Source of the DNA: Brevibacterium sanguinis
GTDB lineage: Bacteria > Actinomycetota > Actinomycetes > Actinomycetales > Brevibacteriaceae
DNA: 64,000 bases
Direction of reading: 5' to 3'
Assembly (NCBI RefSeq): GCF_003315415.1
Contig: NZ_QNSB01000003.1
Span: 186,001-250,000 of the forward strand
Within the stretch, counting starts at the first letter, position 1. The number at the start of each line of letters is the position of its first letter. Below, piece after piece: positions 44,349-52,449 of the stretch. The notes beneath the pieces are model-generated. The model made no database searches, was not told where the DNA came from, and saw only the letters and a list, made by a program, of their open reading frames with translations. The translations under genes and the position numbers were made by a program.

Positions 44349-45004
44349 CCATGACCGCCATCGCACTCGACCATGTCGTCGTCCGCTGGATCTCCGTGTC
44401 CGAGATGGAGAACAACGTCTACCTCATCACGGAGCGCGACACGGGAACCCAGGTGCTCATCGACGCCGCCGCGGACCCCGATGCCATCGCCGATCTCATC
44501 GCCGCCGGTTCCGCGGACGCGAGAGCCGCCGCGCATCTGCGCGCGATCATCACGACCCATCAGCACTGGGATCACATCAGGGCCCTGCCGGCTCTCGCCG
44601 AGGCGCACCCGCAGGCCGAGACGATCGCCGGCACCGAGGACGCCGGACCGATCACCGAGGCGCAGGGAGTGAAGATCGGCCGAACCGTCGAGCACCTCGA
44701 GACCGTCGACCTCGACGGGATCTCCCTCGAGGTCATCGGCCTGCGCGGGCACACCCCCGGCTCCCGGGCCTTCGTGCTCCGCGACGCGAACGAGACGCTC
44801 CTCTTCTCCGGCGATTCGCTCTTCCCGGGAGGGCCCGGGAAGACCTGGAGCAGCGCCGACTTCACCTCGCTCATGGACGACCTCGAGGAGCGAGTGTTCT
44901 CGCGACTGCCCGATGAGACGCGAGTCCTGCCGGGACACGGCGCCGCGACGACCCTCGGCGCCGAGCGTCCGCAGCTGGGGCAGTGGCGGTCCCGCGGCTG
45001 GTGA
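44345..45004 (+). CDS. MBL-fold metallohydrolase
   Basis: A 219-residue metallo-beta-lactamase-like hydrolase. THQHWDHIRAL is the HxHxDH-like metal motif, with Gln in place of the usual residue between the histidines; LRGHTPGSRAFVLRD, FSGDSLFPGGPGKTW and LPGHGAATTLG complete the metal ligands of the glyoxalase II-like branch. The GTG at 44345 overlaps the OYE stop; an ATG at 44351 is 10 nt from GAGAGGAG and is equally possible. Substrate unknown. Confidence 0.87.
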   Translation: MTMTAIALDHVVVRWISVSEMENNVYLITERDTGTQVLIDAAADPDAIADLIAAGSADARAAAHLRAIITTHQHWDHIRALPALAEAHPQAETIAGTEDAGPITEAQGVKIGRTVEHLETVDLDGISLEVIGLRGHTPGSRAFVLRDANETLLFSGDSLFPGGPGKTWSSADFTSLMDDLEERVFSRLPDETRVLPGHGAATTLGAERPQLGQWRSRGW

Positions 45005-45053
45005 CTCCGACAGACGACGGCTGGTGACGCGGGCTGGGGTATGAGTCGGGCGG

Positions 45054-45644
45054 TCAGCCGGGCAGTGCCGCGACGCCGATGACCGCCCACGCGACGGCGC
45101 CGATCACCGCGGAGATGACGCCGACGTTCCACGTCACCGTGACGCGTCGTTCCCCGCGGGGATTCGCCAGTGCGTCCTCGCCGAGGCCGGCGTGGTGATC
45201 GAGCACCGCGTCGACGGCAGGACTGTGGTTGTCCCGCAGCCGGCGGATGCCGTCCTCGTCCTTCTCCATCTTCTTCCCGCGGCCGGCCAGCGACCATGAG
45301 GAATAGCTGCCCTCGTGAGTCCGCACGCTCAGCCCGAAGTGGGTGTCGAAGCCGTCGACGAGGTTCCAGGGGATGGCGACGGTTGTCATCGGATTGACGA
45401 GAACGAGTTCGCGAGGGCGCAGCTGAACGCAGGGGAACCGGTAGAGCGCGTAGACGACGAGGATCACCGCGATCGGGATGCCCGCGACCGCCAGCCCGCG
45501 CAGCGTGAAGTCGCCGACGACGATCGACGCGACGCCGAGTCCGCAGACGACGGCGACGATGAGGAAGAGAACGGTCGATCCCGTCGGGCGGACGATCGTC
45601 GCAATCGGTGCCGGGTTCCCGTTGTCCATCTCACTGTTCGTCAC
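45054..45644 (-). CDS. PH-domain (bPH_6-like) membrane protein
   Basis: A 196-residue protein: two membrane helices (TVLFLIVAVVCGLGVASIVVG and LAVAGIPIAVILVVYALYRF), then a small PH-like sheet (VQLRPRELVLVNPMTTVAIPWNLVDGFDTHFGLSVRTHEGSYSSWSLAGRGKK), and a last hydrophobic helix. This pattern is common in actinobacterial proteins of unknown function. The GTG at 45644 follows TAGGAT by 7 nt (leaderless); the frame is open to 45704 but without a ribosome site. Confidence 0.75.
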   Translation of the reverse strand: MTNSEMDNGNPAPIATIVRPTGSTVLFLIVAVVCGLGVASIVVGDFTLRGLAVAGIPIAVILVVYALYRFPCVQLRPRELVLVNPMTTVAIPWNLVDGFDTHFGLSVRTHEGSYSSWSLAGRGKKMEKDEDGIRRLRDNHSPAVDAVLDHHAGLGEDALANPRGERRVTVTWNVGVISAVIGAVAWAVIGVAALPG

Positions 45645-45651
45645 CCGGATC

Positions 45652-45657
45652 ATCCTA
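45652..45657 (-). promoter_or_regulatory. -10 box TAGGAT of leaderless PH-domain gene
   Basis: TAGGAT then 7 nt then GTG at 45644 on the minus strand. Confidence 0.6.
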
Positions 45658-45714
45658 CGTCTCAAGATGAGGAAAATCACACTCAGAGACGGTTGATTCG
45701 GCACACAGCTCCTT

Positions 45715-45835
45715 GGTCACAGGAGAGTAACGATTTCCGGAATCGCTCAGCATGTGGACTGGGTCACAGCTTTCTCTGAAGTAACTTGGAGGCATTCCAT
45801 GTGGGAACATGAACCCGGTCACATCCCCCGTGACC
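45715..45835 (+). promoter_or_regulatory. Leader region of the peptide importer with repeated GGTCACA
   Basis: GGTCACA occurs in direct orientation at 45715-45721, 45762-45768 and 45817-45823. The third is followed by an inverted GTGACC (45830-45835), giving GGTCAC-N7-GTGACC. A separate palindrome, CGATT-TCCGG-AATCG, sits at 45731-45745. They may be binding sites for an unknown regulator of the importer. Confidence 0.5.
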
Positions 45836-45902
45836 ACCCCGCGCGCCACAGTCGGCGAACGGATGAGCGGGTGAGAACCCCAGACGATTACTAGGAGAGA
45901 AC

Positions 45903-47708
45903 GTGAAGAAGCGCTTCCTCGCAGCCGGAGCCTCAGTTGCCGCAGCAGCAATGGTGCTCACGGCCTGCACCCCTCCCGGCGGCGGCAACGACGAGCAGTC
46001 CTCGGAGAACCAGACTCTCACCGTCGGCTGGAATGAGGCATTCCGGTCGATGAACACGCTGACGGCCAATGGAAACGCCGCCGCGAACTCGATCCTCACG
46101 TACCTGATGAACGACAACTTCAAGTACTACGACGACAACCTCGAACTCCAGGACGGAACCCTCGGCAGCGTCGAGAAGGTCTCCGACGATCCGCTCAAGG
46201 TCAAGTACACGTTCAGCGACACCGCCAAGTGGTCGGACGGCACTCCCGTCGACGCCGCCGACCTCGCGCTCACCTGGGCCGGACAGTCGACCCATTTCAA
46301 CACCGTCGAGGCGAACAACAACGACGACGGAACCGTCAAGGAGAACGACGAGAAGACCGTCTACTTCGACTCGTCGAACGTCGGCTCACAGCTCATCAAG
46401 GACTTCCCGGAGATCTCCGAGGACGGCAAGGAGATCACCCTCACCTACTCCAAGCCGTTCGCGGACTGGGAGATGGAGTTCGGCCTCGGTTCCGACGGCG
46501 TCGGAGTTCCCGCGCACATCGTGGCGAAGAAGGCGCTCGGCGAAGACGACCCGGCAGCCGGCAAGCAGGCCATCCTCGACGCCCTGAAGAACAAGGACAC
46601 CGCGGCGCTGTCGAAGATCTCGAACACCTGGAACACCGGCTTCGACTTCACCTCGATGCCCGAGGATCCGGACCTGCTCGTCCACACCGGGCCCTACAAG
46701 ATGACGGCCTTCGAAGAAGGTCAGTACGTCACCCTCGAGCTCGACGAGAACTACGCCGGTCCGACGAAGCCCAAGGTCAACACCGTGACCGTGCGCTACA
46801 ACGGCGATCCGATGGCCATGGTCCAGGCGATCGAGAACGGTGAGGTCGACTTCACCCAGCCGCAGGCCACCGCCGATGTCCTCGAGGCGGCGCAGGGACT
46901 CGACGGGGTCAAGGTCGAAGCCGGTGACGGCGCGACCTACGAGCACGTCGACTTCACCTTCGACAACAACGGTCCCTTCGACCCGGCCGCGTACGGCGGG
47001 GACGAAGAGAAGGCCAAGAAGGTCCGCCAGGCCTTCCTCAAGACGGTGCCGCGTGCCGATATCGTCGAGAAGATCATCAAGCCGCTCAACCCCGAGGCGC
47101 AGGTGCGCGATTCGTTCACGCAGGTCCCCGGTGCTCCGATGTACGACGCGATCACCGCAGGCAACGGACTCAAGGACTACGCCGAGGTCGACGCCGAGGG
47201 AGCCAAGAAGCTGCTCGAGGAAGTCGGTGGCGAGATCAAGCCCGTGCGCATCATGTATGACAACACGAACGCTCGCCGGCAGCAGGAGTTCCAGCTGATG
47301 AAGGAATCGGCGGAGAAGGCCGGCTTCACGATCGAGGACGTCGGCGATGTCAACTGGGGGACCCGCCTCGGCGACAAGACCTACGACGTCGCACTCTTCG
47401 GCTGGCAGTCGGAGTCGACGGGCATCACGGAGTCGGACGCGAACTTCCGCACCGGTGCGCAGAACAACTACGGCGGCTACTCGAACCCCGAGACCGACAA
47501 GATCCTCGACGAGATCCTCGTCGCTCCGGAGGATCAGCAGGAGAAGCTCGTCACCGATCTCGAGTCGCAGCTGACCGAAGACGCCTTCGGCGCTCCGATC
47601 TTCCAGTTCCCTGAACTGCTCATCTACAACGAGAAGCTGAAGAACGCGTCGTCGACGACCGTGTCGCCGACCCTGATGTGGAATTACTGGGAGTGGGAAG
47701 TCAACTGA
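45903..47708 (+). CDS. Peptide ABC transporter substrate-binding lipoprotein (DppA/OppA family)
   Basis: A 601-residue family 5 binding protein. The signal ends in LTAC (Cys near residue 22). LTVGWNEAFRSMNTLTANGNAAANSILTYLMNDNFKYYDDN and YTFSDTAKWSDGTPVDAADLALTW are the conserved lobe motifs, and TGPYKMTAFEEGQYVTLELDENY is typical of oligopeptide binders. GTG start with AGGAGAG upstream. It is the first gene of the importer and has the strongest translation signals, with a hairpin after it that may limit downstream expression. Confidence 0.94.
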   Translation: MKKRFLAAGASVAAAAMVLTACTPPGGGNDEQSSENQTLTVGWNEAFRSMNTLTANGNAAANSILTYLMNDNFKYYDDNLELQDGTLGSVEKVSDDPLKVKYTFSDTAKWSDGTPVDAADLALTWAGQSTHFNTVEANNNDDGTVKENDEKTVYFDSSNVGSQLIKDFPEISEDGKEITLTYSKPFADWEMEFGLGSDGVGVPAHIVAKKALGEDDPAAGKQAILDALKNKDTAALSKISNTWNTGFDFTSMPEDPDLLVHTGPYKMTAFEEGQYVTLELDENYAGPTKPKVNTVTVRYNGDPMAMVQAIENGEVDFTQPQATADVLEAAQGLDGVKVEAGDGATYEHVDFTFDNNGPFDPAAYGGDEEKAKKVRQAFLKTVPRADIVEKIIKPLNPEAQVRDSFTQVPGAPMYDAITAGNGLKDYAEVDAEGAKKLLEEVGGEIKPVRIMYDNTNARRQQEFQLMKESAEKAGFTIEDVGDVNWGTRLGDKTYDVALFGWQSESTGITESDANFRTGAQNNYGGYSNPETDKILDEILVAPEDQQEKLVTDLESQLTEDAFGAPIFQFPELLIYNEKLKNASSTTVSPTLMWNYWEWEVN

Positions 47709-47740
47709 TCCGCACTCGCGGACGGCTGACTGCCACCCCA

Positions 47741-47777
47741 GCGACTGTGGGGATCACGTTGTGGTCCCCACAGTCGC
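47741..47777 (+). terminator. Hairpin between binding protein and permease genes
   Basis: A 13-bp perfect stem GCGACTGTGGGGA / TCCCCACAGTCGC with further CAC/GTG pairing inside. It has no T-tract. It is placed to protect the 3' end of the binding-protein message or attenuate the downstream genes. Confidence 0.7.
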
Positions 47778-47806
47778 GTTTCACGGAATACTGAAACGGA
47801 CATTCC

Positions 47807-49351
47807 ATGCTGAAATTCATTCTCAAGCGACTGCTCTCGACGGTGCTCGTGCTGTTCGTCGTCACCTTCGTCCTCTACCTGCTGCTCAATGCCGCTCTCG
47901 ACTTCTTCTGGGACCTGCGCTCGAGCACCTCGCCCAACATCGAGGATCTCTACGAATCCCGGCGGCGTCTGCTCGACCTCGACACGCCCGCCGTCGTCCG
48001 CTACTTCAAGTGGCTCGCCGGCGCCGGCGGCTGCGTCATCGGTCAGTGCGACCTCGGCATCGCCTGGTACAGCGGCCAGGAGGTCACCTCCCAGCTCCAG
48101 GGCGCGATCGTCAACACGATCAAGCTCATCACCGCCTCGACGATCGTCTCGGTCATCCTCGGCGTCGCCGTCGGCATGATCTCGGCGATCCGGCAGTACT
48201 CGGGCTTCGACTACTTCATCACCTTCGTCTCCTTCCTGCTCTACTCCCTGCCCGTCTTCTGGGTGGCCGTGCTGCTCAAGCAGTTCGGCGCGATCGAGAT
48301 CAACAACTTCCTCAGCGAACCGGTGCTGGAGAGCTGGGTGCCGATCATCGTCGTCTGCCTCGCCATGGGCCTGTTCTGGATGGGCGCACTCGGCGGCAGC
48401 GCCAGGAGGCGGCTCATCACCTTCGCCTCGGCGACGCTGATCACCTTCGTGACGATCTACTACATCCTCGCCAGCGGATGGCTGGAGCAGCCGCGCATCG
48501 GGATCATCGGTGTCATCGTCATCGGGGCGGGAACCGCGATCGTGATGACCTTCCTCTCGACCGGTCTCGGCAACAAGCGGGTGCTCTACGCGACGCTCAC
48601 CGTCGCCGCCCTCGGCGCTCTGCTCTACATGCCGCTGCAGTACCTCTTCTACTACCGGGAGATGAACTGGCTGTGGATGTTCGGCCTGCTGGCCGTGGCC
48701 ATCGCGATCGCCATCGGCGTCGGGCTCGCATTCCGGGGGCCGGACCCGTGGGACACGGCCCGGACGACGTTCTTCACGGTGCTCGTCATCGCCGTCCTCG
48801 TCTTCGCCGACAGGGTGCTGCAGGAATGGGGACCGTACACCTCGCATCCGGCGATCAACAACCGTCCGATCGCGACGATCGGCGCCTCGGCGCCGAACAT
48901 CGCGGGAGACTTCTGGATGACGAACCTCGATTCGTTCACCCACCTGCTGCTGCCGTCGATCGCGCTCATCCTCATCTCGTTCGCGTCCTACACCCGCTAC
49001 ACCCGCGGGTCGATGCTCGAGGTGATGGGACAGGACTACATCCGCACGGCGCGGGCAAAGGGGCTCAATGAGCGCACCGTGGTCATGCGCCACGCGCTGC
49101 GCAATGCGCTGCTGCCGCTGGCCTCGATCATTCCCGTCGACGCCATCACGATGATCGGCGGTGCCGTGATCACGGAGACGATCTTCGGCTGGAACGGCAT
49201 GGGCAAGCTCTTCATCGATTCGATGAGGCAGTCCGAGCTCGATCCGATCATGGCCTACATCGTCATCACCGGCATCATCGCCATCGTCGCCAACCTCGTC
49301 GCGGACTTCGTCTACGCAGTCCTCGACCCGAGAATCCGAGTGAACGCATGA
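47807..49351 (+). CDS. Peptide ABC permease 1 (DppB family) with large insertion
   Basis: A 514-residue permease; DppB/OppB proteins are normally about 310-340. Normal parts are the N-terminal helix and RLLSTVLVLFVVTFVLYLLL, the first transmembrane block (NTIKLITASTIVSVILGVAVGMISAI), and the end with SMLEVMGQDYIRTARAKGLNERTVVMRHALRNALLPL (ATPase coupling loop). Between them, residues about 185-385 hold several additional hydrophobic segments not found in the standard fold. Frame is intact and the downstream genes are coupled, so it is likely functional. Confidence 0.9.
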   Translation: MLKFILKRLLSTVLVLFVVTFVLYLLLNAALDFFWDLRSSTSPNIEDLYESRRRLLDLDTPAVVRYFKWLAGAGGCVIGQCDLGIAWYSGQEVTSQLQGAIVNTIKLITASTIVSVILGVAVGMISAIRQYSGFDYFITFVSFLLYSLPVFWVAVLLKQFGAIEINNFLSEPVLESWVPIIVVCLAMGLFWMGALGGSARRRLITFASATLITFVTIYYILASGWLEQPRIGIIGVIVIGAGTAIVMTFLSTGLGNKRVLYATLTVAALGALLYMPLQYLFYYREMNWLWMFGLLAVAIAIAIGVGLAFRGPDPWDTARTTFFTVLVIAVLVFADRVLQEWGPYTSHPAINNRPIATIGASAPNIAGDFWMTNLDSFTHLLLPSIALILISFASYTRYTRGSMLEVMGQDYIRTARAKGLNERTVVMRHALRNALLPLASIIPVDAITMIGGAVITETIFGWNGMGKLFIDSMRQSELDPIMAYIVITGIIAIVANLVADFVYAVLDPRIRVNA

Positions 49352-50394
49352 GTATCAGCAACGACAGACAGACTCCGGACACGGCCGACGGCGTCGGCAC
49401 CGACGAGGTCAAGGACAATGCGATCGAGTCCAAGGAGACCGAGGGCCTCTCCCAGGGCAGGATCGTGCTCCGGAAGTTCCTCCGCCACAAGGGTGCGATG
49501 ATCGGCATGGTCGTCTTCGCCCTCATCGCGATCTTCGCCTACAGCGCGCTGGGCATCGGGCCGCTCCGCGGGTGGTGGATCCACAACCACGTGTCCTCCG
49601 GCCCGGTGGTCAACCCCGGCGGCGCACCCACCTGGTCGCTCTCGGACCCCTTCACTCTCGGCGAGCACCCCTTCGGCCAGGACGAGATCGGGCGAGACAA
49701 CTTCGCGATGGTGATGAAGGGCACCCAGATCTCGATCATGGTCATGCTCATCATCGGTGCGGTGTCCCTGATCATCGGCACCCTCATCGGGGCGCTGGCC
49801 GGCTTCTACCGCGGCTGGATCGACTCGATCCTCATGCGCGTCACCGACGGGTTCATCATCCTGCCGACCATCGTCGTCGGAGCGATCCTCGGCAAGCTCG
49901 TCTCCGGCACCTCGGGCGCGATGCTCGGCGTCGTCCTCGGCGCGGTGCTGTGGACCAGCCTCGCGCGCCTCGTCCGGGGCGAGTTCATGTCGCTGCGTGA
50001 ACGGGAGTTCGTCGATTCGGCCCGCGTGGCCGGTGCCAGTGACTTCCGGATCATGTTCAAGCACATGCTGCCCAACGCCATGGGCGTCATCATCGTCAAC
50101 ACGACGCTGCTGATGAGCCAGGCGATCGTCCTCGAGGCCTCGCTGAGCTACCTCGGCTTCGGCATCCAGCCTCCGGACGTCTCTCTCGGCCGTCTCATCA
50201 GCGAGTACCAGACCGCATTCTCCACCCGTCCGTGGCTGTTCTGGTGGCCGGGTCTCTTCATCATCCTCATCGCCCTGTGCGTCAACTTCATCGGCGACGG
50301 TCTGCGTGACGCGTTCGATCCGCGGATGAAGACGATCCCGAGCTGGAGGAAGATGAAGAAGGCCGAGCGCATGGCACAGAAAGGGGCCGAGTGA
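49348..50394 (+). CDS. Peptide ABC permease 2 (DppC family)
   Basis: A 348-residue permease of the OppC/DppC type: polar N-terminal tail (about 45 residues), then a first helix (GMVVFALIAIFAYSALG), the periplasmic DPFTLGEHPFGQDEIGRDNFAMVMKGTQISIMV region, and the coupling loop RLVRGEFMSLREREFVDSARVAGASDFRIMFKHMLPNAMGVII. It ends with CVNFIGDGLRDAFDPRMK, the family signature. Its ATG overlaps the DppB stop and its own end overlaps the ATPase start by 4 nt. Confidence 0.94.
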   Translation: MSISNDRQTPDTADGVGTDEVKDNAIESKETEGLSQGRIVLRKFLRHKGAMIGMVVFALIAIFAYSALGIGPLRGWWIHNHVSSGPVVNPGGAPTWSLSDPFTLGEHPFGQDEIGRDNFAMVMKGTQISIMVMLIIGAVSLIIGTLIGALAGFYRGWIDSILMRVTDGFIILPTIVVGAILGKLVSGTSGAMLGVVLGAVLWTSLARLVRGEFMSLREREFVDSARVAGASDFRIMFKHMLPNAMGVIIVNTTLLMSQAIVLEASLSYLGFGIQPPDVSLGRLISEYQTAFSTRPWLFWWPGLFIILIALCVNFIGDGLRDAFDPRMKTIPSWRKMKKAERMAQKGAE

Positions 50395-52292
50395 TGGCCG
50401 AACAGTCCACCGGTACGACGACATCCCCCGCGAAGTCACCGATCCTCGAGGTCAGGGACCTGGGAGTGAAGTTCTGGGTCAACGACGAATGGTGGATGGC
50501 CGCCGAGCACCTCGACTACACCGTCAACGCCGGTGAGGTGCTCGCGATCGTCGGCGAATCGGGGTCGGGGAAGTCGCAGTCGAGCATGTCCCTGCTCGGG
50601 CTCCTGCCATCGAACGGTCGGGCGACCGGCTCGGCCCGCCTCGGCGGCACCGAGCTCATCGGCATGCCGGCGGAGAGGATGCAGCGCATCCGCGGCAACG
50701 AGATCTCGGTGATCTTCCAGGAGCCGATGACGGCGCTCAACCCGGTCTACACCGCCGGCTACCAGATCGTCGAGACCCTGCGCGTCCACCTCGACATCGG
50801 TCCCACCGAGGCGAAGGAGCGGGCGCTCGAGCTCATGCGCCTCGTCGAGATCCCCGACCCCGAGGATCGCTTCCACTCGTTCCCGCACCAGCTCTCGGGC
50901 GGTCAGCGCCAGCGCATCATGATCGCCCAGGCGCTCGCGTGCCAGCCTAAGCTGCTCATCGCCGACGAGCCGACCACGGCGCTCGATGTCACGGTCCAGG
51001 CGGAGATCCTCAAGCTCATGCGCGAGCTCAAGTCGAAGGTCGACGCGGGGATCATCCTCATCACCCACGACATGGGCGTGGTCGCGGACATGGCCGACCG
51101 CATCATCGTCATGCGAGCCGGACGCGTCGTCGAGACCGGAACCGCCGACGAGATCTTCTACTCGCCGCAGCATCCGTACACGAAGCAGCTCCTCGAGGCG
51201 GTGCCGCACCTGGGCACGGAGATCGAGGGCGAGGCGTTCGGCGCGCATCTGTCCGACCTCGAGAAGTCGCAGGCCTTCGCCGATGCGGTCGACCGTTCGA
51301 GTGCCGAGGCGCTCGCGAAGATGGAGGAGGCGGCACGGAGGGAAGCCGCCGACGCCGCCGCCCGTGAGGAGGCGGACGCGGCGGTCGAGATCCCCCTCAT
51401 CGCGATGGAGTCGACCGAGACCTACTTCCACCCGGGCTCGCGCGCCGACTTCTCCCAGCCGGCTGCCCTGCAGCTGCGCGACGCCGCGATCGAGTATCCG
51501 GCGGCCGGCCGGAAGAAGGCGTTCCGGGCCGCCCACAACATCAACCTCATGATCTCCCCCGGTGAGGTCGTCGGGCTGGTGGGGGAGTCGGGGTCGGGCA
51601 AGACGACGATCGGCCGCGCCGCCCTCGGCCTGCTGCCGACCGTCGAGGGCGATCTCATCGTCAACGGGAAGAGCATCAAGGGACTGACCAGTCGGCAGCT
51701 GCGTCCCCTGCGCAAAGAGGTCGGGATCGTCTTCCAGGATCCGGGCTCCTCCCTCAATCCCCGGCTGCCGGTCGGGGAGTCGATCGGTGAACCGCTCTAC
51801 CTCCATGAGGGACTCAAGGGCCCGGCCCTGAGCCGGAGGGTCGAGGAGCTCCTCAAAGCCGTCGAGCTGCCGACCTCGATGCGCAACCGGTACCCGCACG
51901 AGCTCTCCGGCGGCCAGCGCCAGCGCATCGGCATCGCGCGGGCGCTGACCCTGCGGCCGAAGCTGCTCATCGCCGACGAGCCGACCTCGGCCCTCGACGT
52001 CTCCGTCCAGGCGAAGGTGCTCGACCTGTTCCAGGCGCTGCAGATCGAATACGGATTCGCGTGCCTGTTCATCAGCCACGACCTCGCGGTGGTCGAGCGC
52101 ATCGCCTCGCGGATCGCGGTGATGCGCCACGGCTACCTCGTCGAGATCGGCAAGAGCTCGCAGGTCGTCGCCAATCCCGTGCACCCCTACACCCAGCGGC
52201 TGCTCTCGGCCGTGCCCGTGCCCGATCCGCGGGAGCAGCGCCGACGCCGGGAGGCCAGGGATGCCGTACTCGAGGCGACCGCCAACGCCTGA
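50391..52292 (+). CDS. Fused dipeptide ABC ATPase (DppD-DppF in one chain)
   Basis: A 633-residue protein with two nucleotide-binding domains. Domain 1 has GESGSGKSQSSMSLLGLLP, LSGGQRQRIMIAQALA and LLIADEPTTALDVTVQAEI; domain 2 (from about residue 350) has GESGSGKTTIGRAALGLLP, ELSGGQRQRIGIARAL and LLIADEPTSALDVSVQAKV. A charged coiled-coil-like linker (about 285-345) joins them. Each ends with the PYTKQLL/PYTQRLLSAVP tail. Start is GTG 50391 or ATG 50394. One polypeptide drives both permeases. Confidence 0.94.
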   Translation: MMAEQSTGTTTSPAKSPILEVRDLGVKFWVNDEWWMAAEHLDYTVNAGEVLAIVGESGSGKSQSSMSLLGLLPSNGRATGSARLGGTELIGMPAERMQRIRGNEISVIFQEPMTALNPVYTAGYQIVETLRVHLDIGPTEAKERALELMRLVEIPDPEDRFHSFPHQLSGGQRQRIMIAQALACQPKLLIADEPTTALDVTVQAEILKLMRELKSKVDAGIILITHDMGVVADMADRIIVMRAGRVVETGTADEIFYSPQHPYTKQLLEAVPHLGTEIEGEAFGAHLSDLEKSQAFADAVDRSSAEALAKMEEAARREAADAAAREEADAAVEIPLIAMESTETYFHPGSRADFSQPAALQLRDAAIEYPAAGRKKAFRAAHNINLMISPGEVVGLVGESGSGKTTIGRAALGLLPTVEGDLIVNGKSIKGLTSRQLRPLRKEVGIVFQDPGSSLNPRLPVGESIGEPLYLHEGLKGPALSRRVEELLKAVELPTSMRNRYPHELSGGQRQRIGIARALTLRPKLLIADEPTSALDVSVQAKVLDLFQALQIEYGFACLFISHDLAVVERIASRIAVMRHGYLVEIGKSSQVVANPVHPYTQRLLSAVPVPDPREQRRRREARDAVLEATANA

Positions 52293-52299
52293 GGGTCTC

Positions 52300-52332
52300 G
52301 TCTCGCCGTCTCGGCGCGCCAGGCGGCGAGAC
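52300..52332 (+). terminator. Hairpin after the peptide importer
   Basis: GTCTCGCCG (52300-52308) pairs with CGGCGAGAC (52324-52332). It follows the ATPase stop by 7 bp and probably ends the operon. Confidence 0.6.
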
Positions 52333-52393
52333 GGACCTGACCGGCAAGGAGCGTGGGCTGCATCACAGTGAGCGGCGGAGGGGGTCGGGGCCG

Positions 52394-52423
52394 TATAATG
52401 GTCTGTTGGGTCCGCAGCGGACC
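52394..52423 (+). promoter_or_regulatory. typA promoter with a 5' leader hairpin
   Basis: A perfect TATAAT -10 box at 52394-52399 has no good -35. The transcript would start near 52406, and GGTCCG-CAG-CGGACC (52409-52423) would form a hairpin at its 5' end. No ribosome site is obvious directly before ATG 52450. Confidence 0.6.
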
Positions 52424-52449
52424 ACTCTCTCCAACTTCTAAGGTACTTG

